The notes below the pieces were generated by a model. That model was given only the letters and a program-made list of their open reading frames with translations. It was not told where the DNA came from and ran no database searches. A program made the translations under genes and the position numbers. Shown piece by piece: positions 15,791 to 22,008 of a stretch of 23,569 nt of DNA. This DNA is from Candidatus Zixiibacteriota bacterium (GTDB taxonomy: Bacteria; Zixibacteria; MSB-5A5; JAABVY01). Numbering within the stretch: the first letter of the stretch is position 1; every line of letters begins with the position of its first letter. Location: the NCBI GenBank assembly GCA_011777135.1, contig JAABVY010000231.1, positions 1 to 23,569 on the forward strand. The letters run 5' to 3'.

Positions 15791-18232
15791 TTAGCCCTCA
15801 TTAAGATATTTTCTTGCCAGTCGTCTCGCGGCTGAGTCGCTTTGAAGATCAAAGCCCGTCTGCTGGAGGCGCACCAGTGCTCTGTGTGCTTCAGAAATGT
15901 TATTTAATTTGTCATGCACGCGCGTAATCCCCAATAATGCGCCAGTATGCAGGCTGTCAAGTATGAGTACTTGATTCCACTGCTCAAGGGCGGTTCTTAG
16001 ATCACCTGTACGATAAAGCTCCAGGGCCGCAAAATGCCGTGTTTGAACATGATTCGGATAGATACTCAGGGCCAGCTGATAGGCACGCAGCGCTTCATTA
16101 TGCCTGCCGAGCTCTCTATAATTATTGCCCAACCAGAGCTGTATACCGAAATCCTCCGGGTGCAGTTGATCGGCCTTACCCAGTACCTTTAATGATGAAT
16201 CGTAATCTTCTTTATCGTAAAGCAATACCGCCAGGCCCAATAGTGCCTCGTAATTGCCCGGATGATCCCGCAGTACATCTTTCAGATAGTATCCGGCCGA
16301 ATCCGGATAACCGAGTTTCTGCAATGCAAGTCCAAGCCCTATCTCAGCCTCGATATTTTCAGGATTGCTGCCATAGCCGAGACGGAATAGCTCAGCTGCA
16401 TGCTTGTATTCGGAATATGCAAGTAGATTGTCCGCGACACTAACGAGATAACTCGCTGTATCAGGTGTCAGCGGTACTCCCTCCTTATAAAGTTGAACTG
16501 CAGAATCCGCATTACCACTCATCAATTTGATATTTCCCATTCTAAAATGAAGAGCGAGGAAACTCGTATCCCGGGCGATCTGCAACATCGCCTCCCAGGC
16601 TTCATCATATCTGCCGGTCTGATATAGGGCATTGGCATATGACATTCTATCCCTGAGATTTGTCATATATTCGCGCGGAATCTGCGCATAATATTCCAAT
16701 GCTTTTTCATACTCATTCTGGTTATAATGCAGATCTCCCAGGTGCTTCAGGTCGGTATAGTCTTTTGTTCCGGATGCGACTTTTCTCTCGGTAAAAACAG
16801 TGGCATCCTTCTCAAGATCGTAGATATTTGCGAGAATCGAAACGAAAGGTATGATGCGCTCGCCGTCATAATAATCCTCGGTATAATGAACATCATGTTT
16901 CAATAGTGTGACAATCCTGTCGACTGCTGTATGTGGCTTCTTGTTGATTGCCACGAACATACCTGTATGGATGACTCCCAGAATCAGTATCGGTATCATA
17001 AGGAATCTATACCTGACCTTAGATTTATTCCGCTGAGCTATGATAGTTGCTGCGAATATAGCCGCGGGCACTGCAAATATGGAAAGCAGATCCCAGTCAC
17101 GCACAGCGCCCAGAGCCGGATCGATGAAAAAGCTGATTATAATGGCCGGCACCAGCAGATATGCAAGCATCCGGAAAATATCAGTCTTCATTTTTTTCAT
17201 GAAAATCAAAAGGAGAACAATTCCCAGGACGCCGATCGCAGGTCCGGCGAAAATCAGCACATTGAAAAAATCGACTATATGCTGCATGGAAAATATGGCA
17301 TAATCGGTATCAGCATTACCTGTAATTGGCAACGCTGCGGGTATTCCGCTTCTTGTAAATGTCCTTCCGACCAAGTAGATTCCTATTACAAAAAGCGCAC
17401 TGAGTGCCAGGATGATTCTTTCAGATAATATTATGAATCTCCTGTTTATAAGATATATAAGCGAGGGCAGGAAAGCAATGAACCAGATGTGCCAGAATAT
17501 GCCGATGGCATAGATCAAGATGATGAAAGGGGTGCCTGTCTTCCCACGAAGGTATTTTATTGCTGCGTAAATGTACACCGCGAGCCAGGCAGTCAATATG
17601 GAATAGGTTTCCACGTAGCCCGTAAAAAGAACAGCAATAGCGGATGTCGCGCAGACCAGGAACAGGATTATTCTCAGGCCATCACCTGCAACCAGTGACT
17701 CGAGGACTTTGTAAAGAAAAAACACAAATATGATTCCGCATGCTATCGATATCCAGGTCATGAATGCGGCAGGCTCCATCCATTTACCGATTCCAACAAC
17801 ACTGTAGAGGAATTTTGCAAGCAGGCTGAAGCCGTAGGCGGTTTTTGAGATAATCTGGCCTTCGGAAATGTGTCCCAGGATCAGATGGCCGTCCCCGTAA
17901 ATGTAGCTCCTCCCTCGCAGGAAATAAAAGATCGCTCCCGGAATAAGTATCCACAATATGACCTGTATCGCAAATGGAAGAGATGTAAGTCCGGCCTTGA
18001 TACCCAGCAAAAGCCTTGTAATGATCCTGTAAACAGCGCTGCCGATGGCGGGTATTAAAGTCAAAATTGCCGCTGCCCCAAAAATGATGAGAGCGTAAGG
18101 AAGCAGGGACTGACTGCTGATTACTGACCAGTTCCAATATGAAGGATTAATCCAGGAGATTGTAAAAAACAGCAGCAGGGTTATGATGACCGCCTGGATT
18201 AAAATCCGCAGCGTTCTTCCGAAATCGGGCAT
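15791..18232 (-). CDS. Polytopic membrane protein (GT-C-like) with C-terminal TPR array
   Basis: 813 aa. Residues 1-430 hold about ten to twelve membrane helices. Residues about 480-800 are TPR repeats with the usual YxxALxYY/GxYDEAxxA spacing (for example around 497, 530, 610, 640, 680 and 710). Between the early helices lies YIYGDGHLILGHISEGQ (111-126), an acidic extracytoplasmic loop of the type GT-C glycosyltransferases use. GYVETY at 205-210 and VRDWD at 377-381 are further polar motifs in membrane context. I infer a lipid-linked-sugar glycosyltransferase or related envelope enzyme; the exact family is not recognised. No strong alternative start. It lies 8 bp after the TPR lipoprotein gene, so the two form an operon. 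Confidence 0.8.
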   Translation of the reverse strand: MPDFGRTLRILIQAVIITLLLFFTISWINPSYWNWSVISSQSLLPYALIIFGAAAILTLIPAIGSAVYRIITRLLLGIKAGLTSLPFAIQVILWILIPGAIFYFLRGRSYIYGDGHLILGHISEGQIISKTAYGFSLLAKFLYSVVGIGKWMEPAAFMTWISIACGIIFVFFLYKVLESLVAGDGLRIILFLVCATSAIAVLFTGYVETYSILTAWLAVYIYAAIKYLRGKTGTPFIILIYAIGIFWHIWFIAFLPSLIYLINRRFIILSERIILALSALFVIGIYLVGRTFTRSGIPAALPITGNADTDYAIFSMQHIVDFFNVLIFAGPAIGVLGIVLLLIFMKKMKTDIFRMLAYLLVPAIIISFFIDPALGAVRDWDLLSIFAVPAAIFAATIIAQRNKSKVRYRFLMIPILILGVIHTGMFVAINKKPHTAVDRIVTLLKHDVHYTEDYYDGERIIPFVSILANIYDLEKDATVFTERKVASGTKDYTDLKHLGDLHYNQNEYEKALEYYAQIPREYMTNLRDRMSYANALYQTGRYDEAWEAMLQIARDTSFLALHFRMGNIKLMSGNADSAVQLYKEGVPLTPDTASYLVSVADNLLAYSEYKHAAELFRLGYGSNPENIEAEIGLGLALQKLGYPDSAGYYLKDVLRDHPGNYEALLGLAVLLYDKEDYDSSLKVLGKADQLHPEDFGIQLWLGNNYRELGRHNEALRAYQLALSIYPNHVQTRHFAALELYRTGDLRTALEQWNQVLILDSLHTGALLGITRVHDKLNNISEAHRALVRLQQTGFDLQSDSAARRLARKYLNEG

Positions 18233-18240
18233 TTGTCGGT

Positions 18241-19677
18241 CTATTCTATTTTATCATCGGACTTTTTATTTGCAAATTCCGGAAAATCCCGGACATAAAG
18301 ATCTTTCATGAGCTGCAGCCTCTCGGTGACAGTATCATTCTCAATCCAGTTCTCAAGCATTACCCTCGCAGTATCCGCCTTATCTTTTTCTTTGTAAAGG
18401 TGATACCAGAAGAGAAAGTCTCCTGTATTGGGAAAGCGATTCATCGGATCTTCGGCACGCAGTTTTTCCGCTATTCCCTCCTTCCCCAGGGATTGTTCGA
18501 ACAGATCAGCTGACTGGGAAAGCGCCCCGGGATAATATCTATGCTTAATTACCAGGGTGTCGACCAGAGCATCGGCCAGGGAATCATTTCCCAGAAGAAA
18601 GTTGACGGCGGTGTAATATGCATCCAGCTTATAGGAATTTGGGGCTTGCTTTCGGCCTTCTTCAACGAGGGCCAGAAGTTCTTCCAAATCTCCATTCTTA
18701 TAGTATAGCTTGGAGGGAAAGACGTAAAAATCCTCGACTTCCGGATATAGCTCGATGCCGAGTAGGGACCGCTCAAAAGCCCCTGCCGTATCGCCCTCAA
18801 TCTCACGGCTTTCGATCAAGATCTTGAAGAGATTTATTGAGGAATCCCCGAGCTCCATGGCCTGGTCCAGCTTTGAAGCGGCCGAGTCAAACGCTTTTAT
18901 CTTGTAATAGGCAAGACCCAGGTGATACGAAAGATCCTTAAAACTGGTATCAGCATCGGCATTTTCAAGATATGCTGCCGCCCTCGTTGGATTATTTCCC
19001 CGGTAATAAGCCATCCCAGTAAGATAATTCCAGTGTGCCGGCGATTTGCCGCGCTCCATGCTTACATACTTTGTAAGAATGGGAGCAGCTTTTACGATCT
19101 TATCCTCTTCCAACATCTTCTGTGCAAACTCTATTGCGCTGGCGGTATCGCCCAAAGCCGCTTTGCATACTAGAACTGAATCGTCGACACCCTCCCATAG
19201 TTCTGGATCCATCTTCTGGTAGATTTCCAGAGCCCGTTCATCATTCTTCAATTTCCTGTAGATACTTGCAAGGTAATAGGTGGCATGTGGATATTCGTCA
19301 TTATTAATCAGCGGCAGAAAGTATTCGGTGGCAAGTGAGTCACGTTTCGCGCCAAGCAAAGCAAGGCCAGTCAAATAGTTGAGCGGGGCAGAGGCCCCTG
19401 GCGGATTTTGATTAAAAACTGTCAGATAATTGGCCGCCGAAACAGTATCCTCCCTGAGCATGAATTTCCATCCGATAACCATGGCCGCAAGCGAATCATT
19501 ATTTTCGGCTTTTACCCGCAGTATGCTATCCGGCAAATCCCGGTATTCCGTATTCACCCAGGGACGTGCAATCAATTCGAGTTCATTATCTCCGCAATTC
19601 AGACCGATGATTAAAGTTATAAGCGCTATAAATGGCAGAGCAAAAGAATCTTTCGACAGTACTGTTCCGATTCTCAT
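18241..19677 (-). CDS. TPR-repeat protein, probable lipoprotein
   Basis: 478 aa. The N-terminus has a hydrophobic segment (about residues 12-27) ending in GLNC, with Cys28 a plausible lipidation site. Asn at -1 is not canonical for a lipobox, so export is likely but acylation uncertain. The rest is helical repeat: YLTGLALLG, YYLASIYRKLKNDERALEIY, WNYLTGMAYYRGNNPTRAAAYL and HLGLAYYKIKAFDSAASKL are TPR-like helices. ATG 19677 is chosen because GAGAGAGGG lies 8 nt upstream. It is probably a scaffold in the periplasm or at a membrane face, working with the downstream GT-C-like TPR protein. No enzyme motif seen. Confidence 0.8.
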   Translation of the reverse strand: MRIGTVLSKDSFALPFIALITLIIGLNCGDNELELIARPWVNTEYRDLPDSILRVKAENNDSLAAMVIGWKFMLREDTVSAANYLTVFNQNPPGASAPLNYLTGLALLGAKRDSLATEYFLPLINNDEYPHATYYLASIYRKLKNDERALEIYQKMDPELWEGVDDSVLVCKAALGDTASAIEFAQKMLEEDKIVKAAPILTKYVSMERGKSPAHWNYLTGMAYYRGNNPTRAAAYLENADADTSFKDLSYHLGLAYYKIKAFDSAASKLDQAMELGDSSINLFKILIESREIEGDTAGAFERSLLGIELYPEVEDFYVFPSKLYYKNGDLEELLALVEEGRKQAPNSYKLDAYYTAVNFLLGNDSLADALVDTLVIKHRYYPGALSQSADLFEQSLGKEGIAEKLRAEDPMNRFPNTGDFLFWYHLYKEKDKADTARVMLENWIENDTVTERLQLMKDLYVRDFPEFANKKSDDKIE

Positions 19678-19735
19678 AATTAATCCCTCTCTCGATTCAG
19701 CAGCACCCGTTATGCCTAATTCTATGAATCATAAA

Positions 19736-19764
19736 ATATTACATGATCCCCATTTGGCAAGCAA
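19736..19764 (-). promoter_or_regulatory. Candidate sigma-70 promoter of the TPR operon
   Basis: On the minus strand, TTGCTT (19759-19764) and TAATAT (19736-19741) are separated by exactly 17 nt. The gene start is about 58 bp further on. The -35 match is three of six and the -10 match four of six. The octamer TACATGAT occurs at 19740-19747 and 19771-19778, flanking the -35 box with 31-bp spacing, about three helical turns. Confidence 0.4.
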
Positions 19765-20100
19765 AATTACTACATGATTGCCCTTGAAAATTCAATATGT
19801 TCTATTATACAGAGGAACATGCACATCTTTGTGCGGAGTCTCTGAACAAATATTGATGGAAACTGATAAGGAAAAAACTATCTCTTCAAATGGAATATAA
19901 TTCCTGAAAATTCACCTTCAGATAATATTCCATTGGAAACTCTCTCGATTGCGATGCCCCATAACCCCTTGTCATGTAAAGAAATATGCGGATTGTTGAT
20001 TTTCTGTTTCGCTTCCGTAATTGGTTTGGCATGGACTATGCTTAAAGTGGTGAAAACAATACCGGACAAACAGGTTTTAAACAGCGCTCATATACAATGA
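19765..20100. other. Intergenic region between the divergent TPR operon and flagellar cluster
   Basis: No supported gene. It contains a small hairpin GCACA-TCTT-TGTGC (19821-19834) without a T-run, and the sigma-54-like site listed separately. The frame of the FlgF-like ORF is open upstream from 19870 but is broken by TGA at 20098-20100. The upstream part encodes a hydrophobic stretch and shows no rod-protein head motif. Confidence 0.6.
20025..20044 (+). promoter_or_regulatory. Candidate sigma-54 promoter upstream of the flagellar cluster
   Basis: TTTGGCATGGACTATGCTTA has GG at 20028-20029 and GC at 20040-20041, exactly ten bases apart as sigma-54 requires. It matches the TTGGCA upstream half and TGC of the downstream half; the last consensus T before TGC is A here. 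It lies about 57 bp upstream of the first flagellar ORF. Sigma-54 control of rod and hook genes is well known in several phyla. Activity is inferred only. Confidence 0.4.
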
Positions 20101-20676
20101 GTGAAACTTGAAAGTGAGTGGCAGACATCCATGGTTGATGAAATCTACACCGGCTTTTCTGAACGATCGATCGTACGCACAGGCGATCCCTTGAATTTTG
20201 CAATTGATGGTGAGGGATTCTTTGTGCTGGAGACTTCTCGGGGCGAGACTTTTACGCGTAATGGAAACTTCAATCTCAGCCCGGAGGGTATACTGGTAAC
20301 TTCCGATGGTCATGCGGTCTTATCCGATAGGGGCCCGATTGAAGTCTCTGGAGGAGAATTGAATGTCGATCTTGACGGCAGGATCACTGTCGATGGTGTT
20401 GAATTCGGGCATCTGCTTTTAACCGATTTCCCCAAACCATACAAGCTCGAGAAGTTAGATGCCGAAATATACAGGGCGACGGCTGACATTCAGAAGCTGG
20501 AAACGAAATACACATATGTGCGGCAGGGATTCCTGGAAAAGGCGAATGTCGATATCATTCGCGAAATGGCGGATATGATCGAGACATATCGAAGCTATGA
20601 ATCCGACTGGAATGCAGTCAGAATCTCGGATGAGCCTCGGGAAGAGACAATTAAGCGAGTGAGAAAGGTCAGGTAG
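20101..20676 (+). CDS. FlgF-type flagellar rod protein lacking the N-terminal head
   Basis: 191 aa; typical FlgF is about 240-260. Rod proteins of this family form the periplasmic axial rod. Seen: FAIDGEGFFVLET (33-45), FTRNGNFNLSPEGILVTSDG (51-70), LDGRITVDG (91-99), and the C-terminal D0 helix VRQGFLEKANVDIIREMADMIETYRSYE (140-167). Only about 26 residues precede the RTGDPLNFAIDG segment; the AASGM ... NNLANVNTTGFK head found in intact homologues is absent and not recoverable upstream in any frame. The GTG start follows TGA directly and has no Shine-Dalgarno; ATG 20131 is an alternative start. FlgG is less likely on length. Probably truncated, though the frame is clean. Confidence 0.75.
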   Translation: MKLESEWQTSMVDEIYTGFSERSIVRTGDPLNFAIDGEGFFVLETSRGETFTRNGNFNLSPEGILVTSDGHAVLSDRGPIEVSGGELNVDLDGRITVDGVEFGHLLLTDFPKPYKLEKLDAEIYRATADIQKLETKYTYVRQGFLEKANVDIIREMADMIETYRSYESDWNAVRISDEPREETIKRVRKVR

Positions 20677-20689
20677 AAAGCAGGTCAGG

Positions 20690-20830
20690 ATGAAGAAATA
20701 TCTATTTTTTTTGATGATTCTGGTTCTAATGCTCCTGCTTCCATATTCGCTTAAAGCAGGAGAATTGTGTTCTAAAGCAGATTCATGTTCTGTTGATATA
20801 AAAACCGATAAAAATACATGCAGGTTTTAA
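20690..20830 (+). CDS. Small ORF with signal peptide, unknown function
   Basis: 46 codons, too short for most gene callers. MKKYLFFLMILVLMLLLPYS is a strong signal-peptide core, with a likely cleavage site after SLKA (residue about 23). About 23 residues remain, containing three cysteines. CAGGTCAGG directly precedes the ATG. It lies 13 bp after the FlgF-like gene, where flgA, flgH or flgI (all exported proteins) stand in classical clusters. It could be the leftover 5' end of one of these, or a separate small exported peptide. No conserved domain seen. Confidence 0.45.
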   Translation: MKKYLFFLMILVLMLLLPYSLKAGELCSKADSCSVDIKTDKNTCRF

Positions 20831-20925
20831 AGTCAATGAATGAGGGCGAATTAGGTAAAGATTCAAAACTCCAGGCCGAAAAGCTTTATAAGGAGGAAGG
20901 GTGGAGTTTCTCTACAAGAAAGTAA
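20818..20925 (+). CDS. Short FlgM-like ORF (anti-sigma-28 C-terminal helix region)
   Basis: 35 codons. The segment VLKSMNEGELGKDSKLQAEKLYKEE, residues 3-27, follows the FlgM C-terminal pattern: hydrophobic helix, G-x-[YL], D-S, then AEKL. The D-S-x3-AEKL spacing matches FlgM exactly. FlgM is usually about 90-100 aa and is encoded just upstream of flgN, as here. The ORF overlaps the signal-peptide ORF by 13 nt and flgN by 25 nt, and has no clear Shine-Dalgarno. Alternatives: a FlgJ rod-binding remnant (LKSM-like stretch), or chance. Confidence 0.3.
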   Translation: MQVLKSMNEGELGKDSKLQAEKLYKEEGWSFSTRK

Positions 20926-21386
20926 TTGATATAGTCGAAGAGGAGTCGCTCTGTCTGGAGGAATTCCTTGAACTGTTGGTCAACCAGCAGAAGTATCTGG
21001 TTGAAAATGATCTGGAAAAACTCAAAGACGGCGTGGCCCGGCAGCAGGAGATAATCAGCAGGGTTAAGACCCTGGAAAAACAGCGCGGAAAGCTGGTCGC
21101 CGAATATTCTGAAACAGAGGATGTAAATCCGGGTGATATAACGATTACCTGCCTGGCGCGCAAAGCCGGCGGCCAGATTGCCGACAAACTTCTGGAGCTT
21201 CAGAATTCGCTCCTGTCTCTTCATGAGAAAATAGAGAAAGCCAGGCGAAAGAATGAATTTTTGATTGAAAATTCGATGAAATATATTGATGGGACAATCA
21301 GGCTGATAGCGGAAAGTGGCAGGCAAAAAGAAGATAATGCTAAATCTGACGAGAAAGAAAGCCTGATTCTTACCACGACAGTCTGA
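20901..21386 (+). CDS. flgN: FlgN-type flagellar export chaperone
   Basis: 161 aa, all-helical and normal length for FlgN. FlgN keeps the hook-filament junction proteins FlgK and FlgL unfolded and delivers them to the flagellar export gate. Seen: a long N-terminal helix (LCLEEFLELLVNQQKYLVENDLEKL, residues 13-37), the REQ-like ARQQEIISRVKTLEKQRGKL segment, and a C-terminal helix pair with LHEKIEKARRKNEFLIENSM. GTG 20901 is preceded by a perfect AGGAGG (20891-20896). The FlgK-like fragment follows after 14 bp and supports the call. Family assignment rests on pattern and context. Confidence 0.75.
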   Translation: MEFLYKKVIDIVEEESLCLEEFLELLVNQQKYLVENDLEKLKDGVARQQEIISRVKTLEKQRGKLVAEYSETEDVNPGDITITCLARKAGGQIADKLLELQNSLLSLHEKIEKARRKNEFLIENSMKYIDGTIRLIAESGRQKEDNAKSDEKESLILTTTV

Positions 21387-21400
21387 CATTGGAGAGATTG

Positions 21401-21574
21401 ATGCAGAACCTATTCAATGGATTTGAAATAGGTAAGCGGACGCTATGGACTTCACAGCTTCGCATGACCGAAATTGAATATAATAACATCAAAAACAGTA
21501 TCCAGGGAAACCACTATGATCCCGATGTGGCGGTATTAATGTGTCGGAAAACATCGCGATCAACATGCAGGTAA
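21401..21574 (+). pseudogene. flgK: FlgK-like N-terminal remnant (hook-associated protein 1)
   Basis: 57 codons, where FlgK is normally 450-650. QNLFNGFEIGKRTLWTSQLRMTE (residues 2-24) resembles the FlgK start (LF-G-I-GKR-L-Q). The following YNNIKNSIQG occupies the place of the invariant GHNIANVNTEGYSR but has lost it. The frame then ends in CRKTSRSTCR and TAG/TAA-type closure. csrA begins 43 bp later, so no D1/D2 or C-terminal part can be present. ATG 21401 is chosen because GGAGAG lies just upstream. Likely a deletion remnant; a functional short protein is possible but less likely. Confidence 0.6.
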
Positions 21575-21592
21575 TTTGACAGGACTCTATAG

Positions 21593-21611
21593 ATACTAAG
21601 GATGGTAGGAG
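21593..21611 (+). promoter_or_regulatory. CsrA-binding hairpin overlapping the csrA ribosome-binding region
   Basis: TACTA (21594-21598) pairs with TGGTA (21603-21607), with AGGA as the loop (21599-21602). The sequence ATACTAAGGATGG resembles the CsrA SELEX consensus RUACARGGAUGU apart from one extra base. The Shine-Dalgarno AGGAG (21607-21611) adjoins the stem, and a third GGA is at 21582-21584. GGA in a hairpin loop next to the Shine-Dalgarno is the known arrangement for CsrA translational repression, so autorepression is inferred. Confidence 0.6.
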
Positions 21612-21617
21612 ACAAAA

Positions 21618-21929
21618 TTGCTTATTCTGACAAGGAAGTTGGGCGAGAGCATCACCATAGGTGACAATATCAAGGTCACGGTATTGGGCATTTATGGACG
21701 GCAGGTAAGGCTTGGAATTGAGGCGCCCCTCAAGGTGGTGGTGCACAGGGAAGAAATCTATGTGAAGATCCAGAAGGAAAACCGCAAAGCTTCCAAGACC
21801 GACAAGGAAGATCTTGATAATGCGGTTGATTACCTGAAGGGAAAATACAAGAATGAGATCAAGAAAACCGATTCCAAGCCAAAAATGCGGTATCGTGATG
21901 ATCGGGGCAAAAGGCCGCCCAAGCCCTGA
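21618..21929 (+). CDS. csrA: Carbon storage regulator CsrA with extended C-terminus
   Basis: 103 aa against 60-75 usually. CsrA is a dimeric RNA-binding protein that represses or stabilises mRNAs, including flagellin and hook mRNAs. MLILTRKLGESITIGD (1-16) is the family N-terminus. Leu4 and Arg44 (VVHREEIY), the main RNA-contact residues, are present. Residues 60-103 are a lysine-rich tail. The start is TTG 21618, with AGGAG 6 nt upstream; this start gives the canonical first residue. It sits between the FlgK remnant and flgL; the partner FliW is not in the window. Confidence 0.95.
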   Translation: MLILTRKLGESITIGDNIKVTVLGIYGRQVRLGIEAPLKVVVHREEIYVKIQKENRKASKTDKEDLDNAVDYLKGKYKNEIKKTDSKPKMRYRDDRGKRPPKP

Positions 21930-21973
21930 TATAGATTTAGCCGTTGGTGATGGCTTTCGTATTCCTTAGAATC

Positions 21974-21991
21974 AAAACTTTGAGAAGTTTT
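21974..21991 (+). other. AT-rich hairpin between csrA and flgL
   Basis: AAAACTT (21974-21980) pairs with AAGTTTT (21985-21991) around a TGAG loop: seven base pairs, no mismatch. It ends 17 nt before the flgL ATG. It could be a weak attenuator, an mRNA-processing site, or a structure that affects flgL translation. The T-tract is within the stem, so it is not a typical terminator. Confidence 0.35.
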
Positions 21992-22008
21992 TGCGGGCTT
22001 GTAAGGTC

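Noticed and set aside
19878..20069. 63-codon minus-strand ORF in the intergenic region
   Set aside because: It needs a TTG start, has no Shine-Dalgarno and shows no recognisable motif. It overlaps the sigma-54-like site and is likely a chance frame.
19954..20100. 48-codon plus-strand ORF with one hydrophobic segment, in frame with the FlgF-like gene
   Set aside because: No ribosome-binding site and no rod-protein head motif; TGA separates it from the FlgF-like frame. Read-through is possible in principle but unsupported.
20804..20811. ACCGATAA, seven of eight matches to the sigma-28 -10 element
   Set aside because: No TAAA-like -35 at the required 15-nt spacing; the nearest TAAA is 27 nt away. 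The run is AT-rich and could match by chance.
21535..21579. Possible frameshifted continuation of the FlgK remnant (VSENIAINMQVI)
   Set aside because: The alternative frame stops after 12 codons and does not resemble FlgK; csrA follows too closely for a frameshift to restore a full gene.
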